Of a stretch of DNA of 64,000 bases, positions 23,722 to 33,839 are shown in pieces. Source of the stretch: Siphonodentalium dalli (lineage: Eukaryota > Mollusca > Scaphopoda > Gadilida > Siphonodentaliidae); assembly GCA_032622095.1 (NCBI GenBank), contig CP136068.1:48912443-48976442 (forward strand), read 5' to 3'. The translations under genes were made by a program, and so were the position numbers. Each line of letters starts with the position of its first letter. Positions within the stretch are counted from its first letter, which is position 1. The notes beneath the pieces were generated by a model, which was not told the origin of the DNA, did not search any database, and was given only the letters and a program-made list of their open reading frames with translations.

Positions 23722-24400
23722 ATCTCCCTAATTCACATTAAAGACATACTATGGACTTGTTTGGGTTCGTGAAATTGATAACTTAGCAGTCCGGCGCTAT
23801 GATAACCTGTGGAAAGTAGTATTCTAATAACTTCGCCGAAAATTTAAAAGAAATCGACCATACCACTCCATAGAAAACATCGCATGAAGTACACTCAATT
23901 GTAAATATTTACAAACAAATAACGACTTTGAGCAAGAATATTCTCAATTTCTATTTGATCACCCTACCGGAGTGTGTCACATCACTTTAGTAATTTCAGG
24001 TAAATCTGTAAAGTTTGTCACAGCATGTTCAGTATCCTCCTCGCTTTGCGTGTAATTAGCCTGCTTAAATTCTATGAATCTATTTTGAAAATCGTCGCTT
24101 CGCAATGTATTCATTGCTTTGTTCAAACTATCCTTTGTCAAGAATATTCAGGCTTGTTATATATGTACCGAAAACGATTACCATCACACCTAGACTAGAC
24201 TTAAGATATGGTCAAATAAACTAAGTCAAATTTCCTATTGGATAGGGGGCTGGGGTGGTTAGGGTGAGATTATTTCAAAACACTTCTTTAAATATCACCG
24301 TTTTAAGTCAATATTAATCACCGATTAATCCTAATATCAATAACGCGGGTTATATAATTTGTCTTCAAACCAAAATACTGATTCCGGAAAACAAATTAAA
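23722..24400. other. Intergenic sequence without a gene
   Basis: I cannot assign anything here. Confidence 0.45.
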
Positions 24401-24424
24401 CCGACTGCAACGTTTTGCTGCGTG

Positions 24425-24570
24425 TTTGTGAGATCCCGGCCCATCGGTACCGTAATCAGTGTGTTGTTGTTTTTTTGAGATCCTAGGTACCATATTCAGT
24501 GTGTTTTGATGATCATGGGTACCATTATCAGTGTGTGTTTTTTCTTTTAAATCCTAGGTACCCTGATCAA
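24425..24570. repeat. Degenerate ~50-bp tandem repeat
   Basis: Three to four units of 'gatcctaggtaccatattcagtgtgtt' type separated by T-rich runs. Confidence 0.6.
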
Positions 24571-24703
24571 TGGGGAAATGAAAACATTGCCACGTCAGCT
24601 CCAGATCAGACCCAATTATTGACAGGGGTGTGACTAGAGTATCTATGCTGCAGTTGGGGAGCTGATAGCCACCTTACAATTTCCATGAGAACAATCTATC
24701 ACA

Positions 24704-24729
24704 TGCCCCCCCCCCCCCCCCCCCCCCCC
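24704..24729. repeat. Poly-C tract (26 nt)
   Basis: An uninterrupted C homopolymer. Confidence 0.9.
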
Positions 24730-25073
24730 ATCTAGTGTTGGAATGTTCTAACTTTACAACTTTTAGAAATACAAATCTGACACCTATCTACATGAAAGGT
24801 AGGAAAAACTGACGGCCGTTTCAGTCCAACATTTTTACCAAAAGTTTTAGAAATATGCGAATGTTGGTCTGAAAATAACAAATTATCTCACCGGGTGGAA
24901 AATAAGAAATATGAGAAAATTTTCGATATATTTTTGGTGTGAAATTTCATCAAATATCAGTCATGACATTTCCAACTGTTGAAAAGTTTGACCAAATTTG
25001 GGGGGTGAGACATCCTCCAACCCCAACCCGCCCCACCGCCTGTCCTCACGTCCCTGTTTCCTGGTGTGAATGC

Positions 25074-25294
25074 TCACAAATCGATCTGACAAATGTATGT
25101 GGCTGGCGACCAGTCACAATTGGCGTCGTGAAGTCCGAAGTCGATCGGTGTGTTGGCGTCGGCATCCACGCACTCTTCTGTCGGTCCACCGGTCGGCTGG
25201 TTTGGGTACCAAGTGTCCCACGGTAATGCTTCTCCGTTCCAGAGTCTGAAGTCACTCGGTGCTGTGCGTCGCCTTCCATCAAGCCACACGTACC
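25074..25294 (-). CDS. Gene 2, exon 3: C-terminal half of C-type lectin domain
   Basis: Acceptor TTTTTCCCCAAAG, phase 1 entry. It codes residues 164-235: YVWLDGRRR, RLWNGEALPWDTWYPNQP, TEECVDADAN, HDANCDWSPATYICQIDL, then TGA (25074-25076). YVWLDG stands for the family's WIGL core, C204-C222 and C231 are the canonical cysteines, and YIC is the conserved last strand. The sugar/calcium motif is QPT instead of EPN or QPD, and the WND triad is altered (N-C-D-W), so classical calcium-dependent sugar binding is doubtful. A GTGAGC overlaps the stop and could act as a donor if a longer isoform exists, but the domain is complete without it. Confidence 0.85.
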
Positions 25295-25353
25295 CTTTGG
25301 GGAAAAATGGACAGGTGTAGATTTTAAAACACGTCTATCTTCACTGTCAAGCA

Positions 25354-25507
25354 GTCAATAGGGGATATTATTTGGTTGGTTTGATATTAGTCCCGATATC
25401 AGCCCGAGGTATAACCTCATATAAGCATGAGACCGAAGGTATATGATATGAGGTTACCGATGATTGATTTCAGGCCATTAATATCAAATCGACCAAGTAA
25501 TACTCTA
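25354..25507. repeat. 150-bp inverted repeat in gene 2 downstream intron
   Basis: GGGGATATTATTTGGTTGGT...GATATTA is mirrored by TTAATATC...GACCAAGTAATACTC. The centre has further pairing (ACCTCATAT / ATATGAGGT). MITE-like. Confidence 0.7.
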
Positions 25508-25885
25508 TCTATCAATTATATCGCCTTTTATTAACTGACAACTCTTTCGAATGTGTGAGGTCACAAAAATCTATATCTACATATTATTTAGCAGTGAAGT
25601 AGATTTACAGCATGTCGTAAAACCATATTACTCGGATTTGTGATGTCGTAAATTGATATTATTTGGATTGGCAATGTCGTAAAATGATATTAGTCGATTT
25701 AGGGGCATATTGAAGTGATATTCACATAGTTCGATGACAAACCGTCCTGGACAAAATGTCATATCTAATTAATAACAGACTAATATATCCCATGAGGTAT
25801 TACGGAAGATCATTTCCAGCGGTAGTTTGTCTACAATCTGCTGTGCCATTATCATTATCAATTATACAATGGTATTAAGAAAAAC

Positions 25886-26272
25886 GATGGTAGTATATAG
25901 ATAAACAAACAAGGTGGTAGTATATAGATAAACAAACAAGATGGTAGTATATAGATAAACAAACAAGATGGTAGTATAAAGATAAACAAACAAGATGGTA
26001 GTATATAGATAAACAAACAAGATGGTAGTATATAGATAAACAAACAAGATGGTAGTATATAGATAAACAAACAAGATGGTAGTATATAGATAAACAAACA
26101 AGATGGTAGTATATAGATAAACAAACAAGATGGTAGTTTTTAGATAAACAAACCAGATGGTAGTATATAGATAAACAAACAAGATGGTAGTTTTTAGATA
26201 AACAAACAAGATGGTAGTATATAGATAAACAAACAAGATGGTAGTATATAGATAAACAAACAAGGTCGCAAT
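25886..26272. repeat. 27-bp minisatellite
   Basis: About 14 units of GATGGTAGTATATAGATAAA plus CAAACAA. Because 27 is a multiple of three, both minus-strand frames stay open (FVYLYTTIL and LFIYILPSC repeats). This is not a protein gene. Confidence 0.95.
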
Positions 26273-26811
26273 GACGACGGTTATGATTACTTTAACAGAT
26301 CGAACAGATGAGGTCAATATGATATAACACTGAGTGTACGTTGTTACGACCACGTAGCGTTTTCGTTTAACGCTTTCTATACTAAATACTCATTGACGAG
26401 TAGTTATCCCTTTGGAAATGTTCTGATAATAATTTCAAAAAATGACCACATCTTATGTTGAACTTATTTGAACAATTCACTAAAATAAATTTAACTCCTA
26501 CGGCACTTTTCTTATCTTTCGTCTGTTTTATTTTTTTTATGAAAACCCATCAAGGTGAACAATAGACAATGTGTACATTCATAACTGAATAGGAGAAACC
26601 ATTTAGTAGAAAGGAAAGAGTTAATACGGATGTCTTACTGAATGACGACAAAAGAATCACATATGGAATGTTGAATGGACTTTGTTCGGAAATATAGCAT
26701 AGCTGTCACACTATATGATAATATATTCCCGCCCGGGCACATAGTGCTATAACCTGTGGGTACTTGTCGTGCAAAGTTAGAAAGTTATCAACGGTAAGTC
26801 TTAAATTGTAA

Positions 26812-27060
26812 AATGATAAACTTCAAACTTGTATCGCTATAATAAAGATGCATAATCCGATTTTAAAAGCGCCACTCAATTACTATTTATTTGGATTCGG
26901 GGGTAAAAACAATATTTGATTCGAGTCGAGGAACCCACCTATCAAAGCTCAGAGTTATAAGATATAGATTTTTTAAATCTAGAAATCTATTATTTTTCAC
27001 CGTCGAAACTTATTAATGGCCGAGTAAAAAGTCGACGAGCCGACTGTCTCGGACCAATTT
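26812..27060. repeat. Dispersed repeat family R1, copy 1
   Basis: It shares AAAGATGCATAATCCGATT, CGAGTCGAGGAACCCA and ATCAAAGCTCAGAGTTAT, in order, with 28575-28790 and 40980-41160, all in the same orientation. Non-coding. Class unknown. Confidence 0.75.
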
Positions 27061-27221
27061 GCGGATGAAGATGGATAACTCTAAAATCTAGAGGGTTTGT
27101 GTTGATAATAAGGCCAAATTTGGTCGAACAACATGTTGATAAATAGCAATTTTATACTATAGTTGACAGTGGTTAGCATTGTTTTTGGGCAATTAATCGA
27201 TTCTGAAAGCGGCATTTCTAA

Positions 27222-27241
27222 AAATGTTGTTGTTGTTGTTG
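27222..27241. repeat. (TTG)n microsatellite
   Basis: Short TTG run at the 3' side of R1 copy 1. R1 copy 2 also ends in a TTG run (28889-28935), so the triplet tail may belong to the family. Confidence 0.7.
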
Positions 27242-27344
27242 GAATTTGATTATATTGGGACCCGAATCGGATTGAGTACCTAGCTTTAATCTACCGACGG
27301 TAAACCGTTTCACGTCATCGCCAGACATTTCCGTTGTCAAGCCT

Positions 27345-27470
27345 GCAAACAGTATGTCTGTCATTTGCAGAATGGGATCCCCAGATGGTGAATTTAGTGA
27401 TGCTATCCCGCACAACTGGCTACCATCGCCAAATTCATCCCCTGGGGACCTCATTGTGCTCATCTTCTGG
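27345..27470. repeat. Self-similar GGGGA-type palindromic segment
   Basis: GATGGTGAATTTAGTGATGC and the inverted GGGGATGAATTTGGCGATGG are versions of the same sequence. A related segment lies at 28306-28395 on the other side of the mariner-type element, so the region seems to be a repeat interrupted by it. Confidence 0.5.
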
Positions 27471-27578
27471 GAAATATCAATAGTCTCAAATTAATATTGT
27501 TTTAGTTACTGTTTCCCTTCACCAACTTCAAATGGGGAACTTCAATATTATCCTAGGTCTCCCATAGCAGTTGAGGCC

Positions 27579-28303
27579 TACCTTACTCGTATTTAAATTC
27601 GCGCAGTACTATTTTTCACGCACCCGTCGGTGCGCGAATTTAAAACTGAGCGAAAAATAGTACGACTCTGAATTTAAAATATACCACAGGGAAAACAAGA
27701 GAGTTATGTTGATAAGTTACATACATTACGAAACGTTGGACACTGAATAGACAATTACACCTATACATACAATATCAAACAATTCAAAACCATTATTAAA
27801 TGCCAAGCGACATACAAATCATGGTAACATCGACGATGTTGAAATACTTGTAAGAAATGAACATATTCTAGATTGCATTTGCATGAAAGCACACACCTCC
27901 CCATTCACCAGCCTGGAATGACACCGTGGCTATACAGTCTGAGTTAGCTTTGTCATGACAATCCGAATCCAAGTGTTGATTTTTCTGAAATCAGTTGCCT
28001 TGATGTCCAGTCCATAAATATTTCAATATCAGAATCATTATTTGGAGCATATGAACATCCATCATCGCAACAAATTGATGGTGTATTTATGTTTTACACG
28101 ATGTAAATAGACTGTGATCGTGTTTAATACACACATATATCTTCAGACACGACTGAGAACTGAAACTGTCACCAGATCCAAGACTTTTACGAAAATAGTT
28201 TTGTCAGTTTTAAATTCGCGCAGATGGATGCGCGAATTTAAAGTGCGCGAATTTAAAACTGAGCGAAAAATAGTACTGCGCGAATTTAAATACGAGTAAG
28301 GTA
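27579..28303. mobile_element. Tc1/mariner-type MITE with 37-bp perfect terminal repeats
   Basis: It starts TA CCTTACTCGTATTTAAATT and ends with the exact mirror, AATTTAAATACGAGTAAGG TA; the match extends through GCGCAGTACTATTTTTC. TA on both sides fits a Tc1/mariner duplication. Subterminal GCGCGAATTTAAA motifs repeat in both orientations at each end. The 600-bp interior has no transposase. Confidence 0.8.
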
Positions 28304-28574
28304 TGCAGAATGAGGTTCCCATATGGTAATTTGGTGAGGCTAACATGCCGCGCGGGATAGCGTCAATAAATTCACCCTCTGGGGACCTAATTCTGCAAAT
28401 CACACACACACTAATTGCAAGCGTGTCTATTGTATCAAAATCTCTTTAGATAATTAAGAGCATAGTATATACGAAAACTTCGATAAATATTCAATGCATA
28501 TATAACCAGTCGTCAGAGTGTGTTTAATGTTAAGGTTTATACAACATATACATGTCACCAGAGAACAATTAATG

Positions 28575-28790
28575 ATACATAATCGGAATTAACGCTCCTA
28601 AATTACTATTTCTTTGGCTTTAGGGTAAAAACTATCTGATTCGAGTCGAGGAACCCATCAAAGCTCAGAGTTATTAGATATCGATTCTTGAAATATGTTA
28701 TTTATCACCACTTGGAATATTTGGCGGCCTAACAAATTTTCGACGAGCCGACTGACATACTCTCGATACACCAAATTGCGGTGAAAAAAA
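28575..28790. repeat. Dispersed repeat family R1, copy 2
   Basis: It is collinear with 26845-27060 (CGAGTCGAGGAACCC, CAAAGCTCAGAGTTATTAGA, CGACGAGCCGACTG) but more diverged. Confidence 0.7.
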
Positions 28791-28888
28791 TGTTGATATC
28801 TGACACGTTTTATGAAATTTTATACCATAGTTGACAGTGGTTAGCATTATTTATTGGATTATCATCACTGAAACTTCTTTTGAAGAAA

Positions 28889-28950
28889 TGTTGTTGTTGT
28901 TGTTGTTGTTATTGTTGCTGTTGTTGTTGTTGTTTGTCGGCGTCGTCGGC
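28889..28950. repeat. (TTG)n then (GTC)n microsatellite
   Basis: TTG triplets followed by GGCGTCGTCGGCGTCGTCG. Confidence 0.85.
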
Positions 28951-29004
28951 GTCGTCGTAGTATGAATCTTATGATACGGGGACTCGCATCGAATGTATAC
29001 CTTT

Positions 29005-29070
29005 AAAGGATTACACCGGTATAGTTTTTCTCAGTCATTATCGGTGCCCGCTAATCCACTGAAAATTTGT
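29005..29070. repeat. Dispersed repeat, copy shared with 44170-44230
   Basis: TACACCGGTATAGTTTTTCT and CGCTAATCCACTGA occur in the same order at 44170-44230. Only 60-70 bp are clearly shared. Confidence 0.6.
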
Positions 29071-29771
29071 ACATATGGGAAATTTGACCCAGGGAATATT
29101 ATTATATAGGTCCTGTTGACATCAGATTCTTAATATATAGGTCACCAATAATTAATTAAATTAATATTTAATTATATACCCAAAATGATTGCAATCTGGT
29201 CGGTTAAAATTGAAACACGGGGATAAATTGACCCGTAAAGTGTCATGAGATAGATGCCGTTGACCTCAGACTCGCACAATGGGATTTTCATTATTTTAAC
29301 GTTATTTGGGGCCATAGATTGTGAGGGGAATGGAAGAATTAATCGAATTATCACCTAGATGGCTAAAAAAAATCGTTTTAACCGTAAAAATTCCCGAAAA
29401 TGTATATGTAATTATACACACAAACCTACTTCCGATGTAACAGTTCCTACATAGTGATTCCTTCGATGGTATTCGAAACTGGCCAGGTGGAGATAGCCTG
29501 GAACTTCATTTAATCAGATGCGATGACCATAGTCCATTAATGTATTTGTCCAAATAATTCTGTTTTCACTTAAATCGAGAGCAGAAATTCTATGAAACTT
29601 ATGAAATTCACTTTATTCTGATATAAATCGACTTCATAATCTGTAGTATTGTGACTGTCTATAATTATACGAACGCTGCGTCCTATGAAAATATTTCCTT
29701 GCCATCGTTATGTTGAGCTTTAAAGTTTAAAGGGAGCATACGCGTATTCTAATTAAGTTAGCCTAATTTAC

Positions 29772-29978
29772 CAGGGTGGAGGGCTGGGTCGACATCTCTT
29801 GCCTGCTGGATGACGAATGCAAACATTTCTTTGCTCTCTATAACAAACAGATGGCCTCCCTCTTCCTGACACAGTTTACTTGCGGCGTCCCCGTTGATGG
29901 TGTCATTACTGTGGCGCAGGCAAAGACGACGACCTTCGTACTCAAGCAGGTTGTAACCTGAACTCAGAGGACAATTCA
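29772..29978 (-). CDS. Gene 2, exon 2: N-terminal half of C-type lectin domain
   Basis: A 207-nt exon, phase 1 at both ends, with acceptor TATTTTGTTTCAG and donor GTAAAT. It codes residues 95-162: NCPLSSGYNLLEYEGRRLCL, then AASKLCQEEGGHLFVIESKE, then FAFVIQQARD. The C-P...C pair marks a long-form lectin domain. A..LC..EGGHL..I is the first helix and second strand. N118-D-T is a potential N-glycosylation site. A piggyBac-like MITE ends only 33 bp upstream of the acceptor. Confidence 0.9.
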
Positions 29979-30007
29979 CTGAAACAAAATATAAAAGGCG
30001 ACACTCA

Positions 30008-30407
30008 TTAACCCTTTACCCAACAGAAGGGCCCTGTGCCAATGCATTCTCTTATATATGCGAGTCGACCATAGGTCGCCTCGCATATATAAGAGAATGC
30101 ATTGGCTTAACACATTCAAAATTATAAAATTGTTAAAGATTGTAAGAAAAAATGGTAAAAAGTGTTAAAAAAAGATTTTTTTTAGGCCAATGCATTCTCT
30201 TATATATGCGAGGCGACCTATGGTCGACTCGCATATATAAGAGAATGCATTGGCACAGGGCATAACTGTAACTATCACAATGTGGTCAAGGAGCCGGTTC
30301 CAATGATATCCATATTTGTATGGTTCTATTGAGACAGACCGAAGATATTTTAGGCTGTTGAAGCTTTATTTGGCCGGTTTTGGCCGGTTTGTTGGGTAAA
30401 GGGTTAA
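30008..30407. mobile_element. piggyBac-like MITE, copy 4
   Basis: A 392-bp element (30012-30403) with TTAA on both sides, CCCTTTACCCAACA ends and both internal palindromes intact. It is nearly identical in layout to copy 2. It lies in gene 2 intron 1, immediately upstream of exon 2. Confidence 0.9.
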
Positions 30408-30419
30408 CCAGGTTTAAAT

Positions 30420-30628
30420 TGGTACTGTACCCTAAATCCGGTCACTTATATAACCATGTCCAGTCATAAATTCATTTTCATTATAATTACCATCATTCAT
30501 AGAGAACTTCAGTGTATTTTTGCACTAATCCATGGCTCAAATTCATTCATGTGTTGCATATATTTTGTTGAGTATAAAAGGAGATGGTCCCATAAATGAC
30601 CGGATTTAGTGTACAGTACCCCTTTAAT
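30420..30628. mobile_element. MITE family M2, copy 1
   Basis: Terminal repeats of the type GTACTGTACACTAAATCCGG, inverted at the two ends, each followed by TTATGGGACCAT-like sequence. The interior has CATTTTCATTATAATTACCA. A second copy lies at 32970-33262. Confidence 0.75.
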
Positions 30629-30965
30629 CACATGGCAGTGTAGACGTATGCACACGTGACATAGGTCGATGCATGTATAGCCTATACCAAAGAAGGTAAA
30701 GTGGGAAAGTTGTTTTTTGCTAATACACGTATATACACTGTCGTTCTTAACCTTTTCAACCCGTAACGTAAAAAAAATTTGCGTAAACGTGAACATCGCA
30801 TAACAGAAGATGGGCTACTAGAGCAAATATGAGCCCGTTGGTACCAAGCTTGCATATTTCCATTGTGTTCTTTGTTTTTCGAAAGCCTGGTATCTCTGGC
30901 CTTAGGAAACGCATGATATTAAGCTGGATCCCACAGCTTAATTCCTCGATTATATGGGCGGAAGT

Positions 30966-32053
30966 ACCATGCACTCTTATGACTAATGTGTAGGTTTTCT
31001 ACACAAAATGTGTAGCCCTGCTACACAATCATTATTCATTTTTGATGTTAAACATATTTGTGTAGTATATGTGTAGTTTCATATACGTACACAAATTGTG
31101 TAACAATTTTTAAACAATAAATGGGTAAATTTATACACACCGGTATACATAAAATTGACATATATCCCCTATAGATTCTTACACATGCATATCGTAGACA
31201 AGAATGTAAGTTCAGTTTCCGACCTGTGGGTATATAGTATATTTATGAGATATTTCTGAATAGACACCATCCCCATAGAATACCGTTTTTTATAGCAATA
31301 ACCCACACGCTTCACTCCACTTCATCTTCTGTAACTTTCTTTTCCTCACTTCTTCCCTATGTTTTGTCTAAATCTCTCTATCTCTCTCCATCTCTCTCTC
31401 TCATATAGAAACCTAGAACAATTTACCATTTATTTTTTTGTATACCTTGTCTATCATTAACATGTTCTTGATTTCAATAAAAATATATATAAAAAAAAGA
31501 AAAAATATTGATGAGATATGGTGATTTATATGTTAAAACTTTCATGGCGTACAATCGTACTTACTATTTTGCTCTGTAATAACGTGTGAGTTTTTGTTTC
31601 AAATGAACAAAATGGGGTCAAGGCGTGGTTGCATACTATTAGTATTACCGCAATACAACAATCATATACAAGAGTCTAAGAGCAGTAATCGCCATAACAG
31701 TTTTAACAAATAAATCATATATATATATATATATATATATATCATTAATACTGTACCCACAAGTCGGAATTCTGAACTTACATTCCTTGCCTACGATTGC
31801 TGTAGATTGTATTCCGAAAAATATTTTCAAACAATATGGCCGTCATGTAGCAGACTATATGAAACTGCAGGAACCACAATGCGCATGCTCTACGTTCTTA
31901 CACAATTGTGTGTAACAAAATATATACAATATGTGTAGAAAGGCCCTTGATCCTTGTATTTGTATGTAAAACTACACATTTCTATGTGTACTAACCTGGT
32001 TTACACATGTGATGTGTAATCGTTTCTACACATTAGTTATAAGAGTGCACTAC
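30966..32053. mobile_element. DNA element with 20-bp terminal repeats and TGCA flanks
   Basis: CTCTTATGACTAATGTGTAG at the left (30974) is mirrored by CTACACATTAGTTATAAGAG at the right, with TGCA on each side. Subterminal regions are rich in TGTGTAG motifs in both orientations. The interior includes an (AT)n run at 31717-31742 and 3' poly-A-like sequence near 31480. No transposase frame is visible. Confidence 0.75.
31717..31742. repeat. (AT)n microsatellite
   Basis: About 12 TA dinucleotides. Confidence 0.9.
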
Positions 32054-32084
32054 TCTTACGAGAATAAGAGATGCCTAAATATTG

Positions 32085-32096
32085 GGGGGGGGGGGT
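32085..32096. repeat. Poly-G tract
   Basis: About 11 consecutive G. Confidence 0.7.
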
Positions 32097-32284
32097 TAAC
32101 AAGGCAATATATATATTTTGTTGTGCACACTTTCTTTCAAATTATGAACAGAATGTGAACTGTATTATCTCCAAGATGTGTACTTATTTCATCTCATGTT
32201 ATCACGTTTGCGTGAGGTCGTGACATTGAACTGTTCATGAATGCCAATGCAACATCTAAAATACCCTTTTCTCCTGACTCATTC

Positions 32285-32775
32285 CACAGGCCCTTGTGGA
32301 AAATTACTAAAATACCAATATAGACTATACCACTGACAAGGTTCAAATGATCGATCTTGGCTAAAAACCACACCAACTATCAAAACCATAATAAACTCTA
32401 GAAATTAATAATTGCAGCCACAATATCCTCAGGCAATAAAATTCCCTTTCTTTTGACAAATAACTCGGCGAAATTGGACGAAGCGAAGTCGAGATATCGT
32501 ATCGGAAACCACCGAAATCTACCGAAGAAATCGGGTCGTCGGCTCAGAGGCTTTTGACCTAGTTATAAAATCAATATTTTATAGCAATTCCGCCGAGTTA
32601 TATGTCAAATGAAAGGGAATTGTATTACCAATAAGACACACATGGGGATATTTTGGCTGCAATTATCGATTTCTAGAAGTTAATAGTGTTTTGATAGTTG
32701 GTGTGGTTTTAGCCAAAATCGATCATTTGAATCTTGTCACTGGTATAGTTTATATTGGTATTTTAGTAATTTTCC
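32285..32775. mobile_element. Foldback element, ~490 bp
   Basis: The arm at 32290-32475 (AAATTACTAAAATACCAATA, GATCGAT, CACACCAACTATCAAAAC, GAATTTTATTGCC-type) is mirrored at 32590-32775 over nearly its full length. The short centre carries the GGTTTCCGATACGATATCTC region. Two open frames on opposite strands share the peptide AKIDHLNLV, an effect of the palindrome. Confidence 0.8.
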
Positions 32776-32969
32776 CCAGGCGACTCATTCTTGGATATCT
32801 AGACAAAATAATATTATATTTACTTCTGATGAATTACATGACAGTAGAAGCATTTTGGTTTGAACTCGTATCCATATGGAACAAAACAATCGTTAAATGC
32901 ACACGGCGTGTTATTCCAGAACTCATTACTTTTGTAGATACTACTTAAATGCACAATTGAAATCGAGGT

Positions 32970-33262
32970 TAAAGGGAGACTCTACACTAAATCGGGCCAT
33001 TTATGGGACCATCTCCTATCAGACTCAACATAATATATGCAACAAATGAATGAATTTGGATGAATGCAAAATACACTCATGTGGACTCCGAGTCATAAAC
33101 TCATTTTCATTATAATTACCATGCTATTTATAAGTCGTTCATATATAATAGAGCACATGGGTGTATTTTCCACTCGCACATGGATGAAATTCATTTATTT
33201 GTTGCATATATTATGTTTAGTATAATAGGATATGGTCCCATAAATGGCCGGTTTTTAGAGTA
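32970..33262. mobile_element. MITE family M2, copy 2
   Basis: GACTCTACACTAAATCGGGC and the mirrored GGCCGGTTTTTAGAGTAC ends enclose the same interior as 30420-30628 (TCATTTTCATTATAATTACC, CAAATGAATGAATTTGGATG and its inverted partner). Confidence 0.75.
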
Positions 33263-33329
33263 CATATCATGCAGTCTGACTGGCTCCTAGTTCCGGTGCT
33301 TACGTATTTTACAATAACAAATTAGTCCA

Positions 33330-33810
33330 TGAATTCGACGTTAACTATTTGGTTAGGAAGAGCATTCCACACAGGACGGATTATCACCATTGTTGTAGCT
33401 AAAGAAAGTCCACTTCGGACACAAATATATCAAGGTAGTACCTAGTATCGCGTGTTGGTCTTGCTTTTAAGTTGAACGGTCTTTGTTAAAATTGTCCGAA
33501 CACTGTGCCTTTAAATATTTTCAAATTGCATGTCACAAGTAAGGTAAGAAAGTTCGATATGTTGAGTTTTTTTCCACGACAGCCCCTCTCGAAAACAATG
33601 TTGATAAGTTGGAAATAACATATTGTTGTCCATATGTCTCATGATGGTATCTCTGAAGAATAAGTCCAATATAATGTGTATAAAACGCAGGTAAAACTGA
33701 CTGGACGATAGTTTCCTGGGTCGCTTTTTGTGTCCTTTTTATATAGACGTGTGGCGTTGGCCTGCTTCCATATATCCGGAATTGCATTGAGAACACCCAA
33801 GCTATAGCAT
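33330..33810 (-). pseudogene. LINE reverse transcriptase fragment joined to its C-terminus
   Basis: At 33580-33800 the minus strand reads IPDIWKQAN, LYKKDTKSDPGNYRPVSFTC and, after a stop, LINIVFERGC. This matches the 'iP..Wk.A.v.pi.KKg...p.NYRPVSlT' entry of non-LTR reverse transcriptases. At 33320-33385 it reads RPVWNALPNQIVN, the usual C-terminal 'r.v..WN.LP..iv' motif. The palm and thumb between them are missing, so this is an internally deleted relic. Confidence 0.7.
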
Positions 33811-33839
33811 ATAAGTACAGGTTATAACCCACTTGGGTA

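Noticed and set aside
25862-26353. 163-codon open frame on the minus strand
   Set aside because: It is a 27-bp minisatellite whose period is divisible by three; two frames stay open together and the peptide is a pure repeat.
27218-27463. 81-codon minus frame as a further gene 2 exon
   Set aside because: It carries no lectin or PAN cysteine pattern, lies in the intron between two exons that already join seamlessly, and overlaps a self-similar palindromic repeat.
32194-32948. Two frames sharing AKIDHLNLV
   Set aside because: They are translations of the two arms of the foldback element at 32285-32775.
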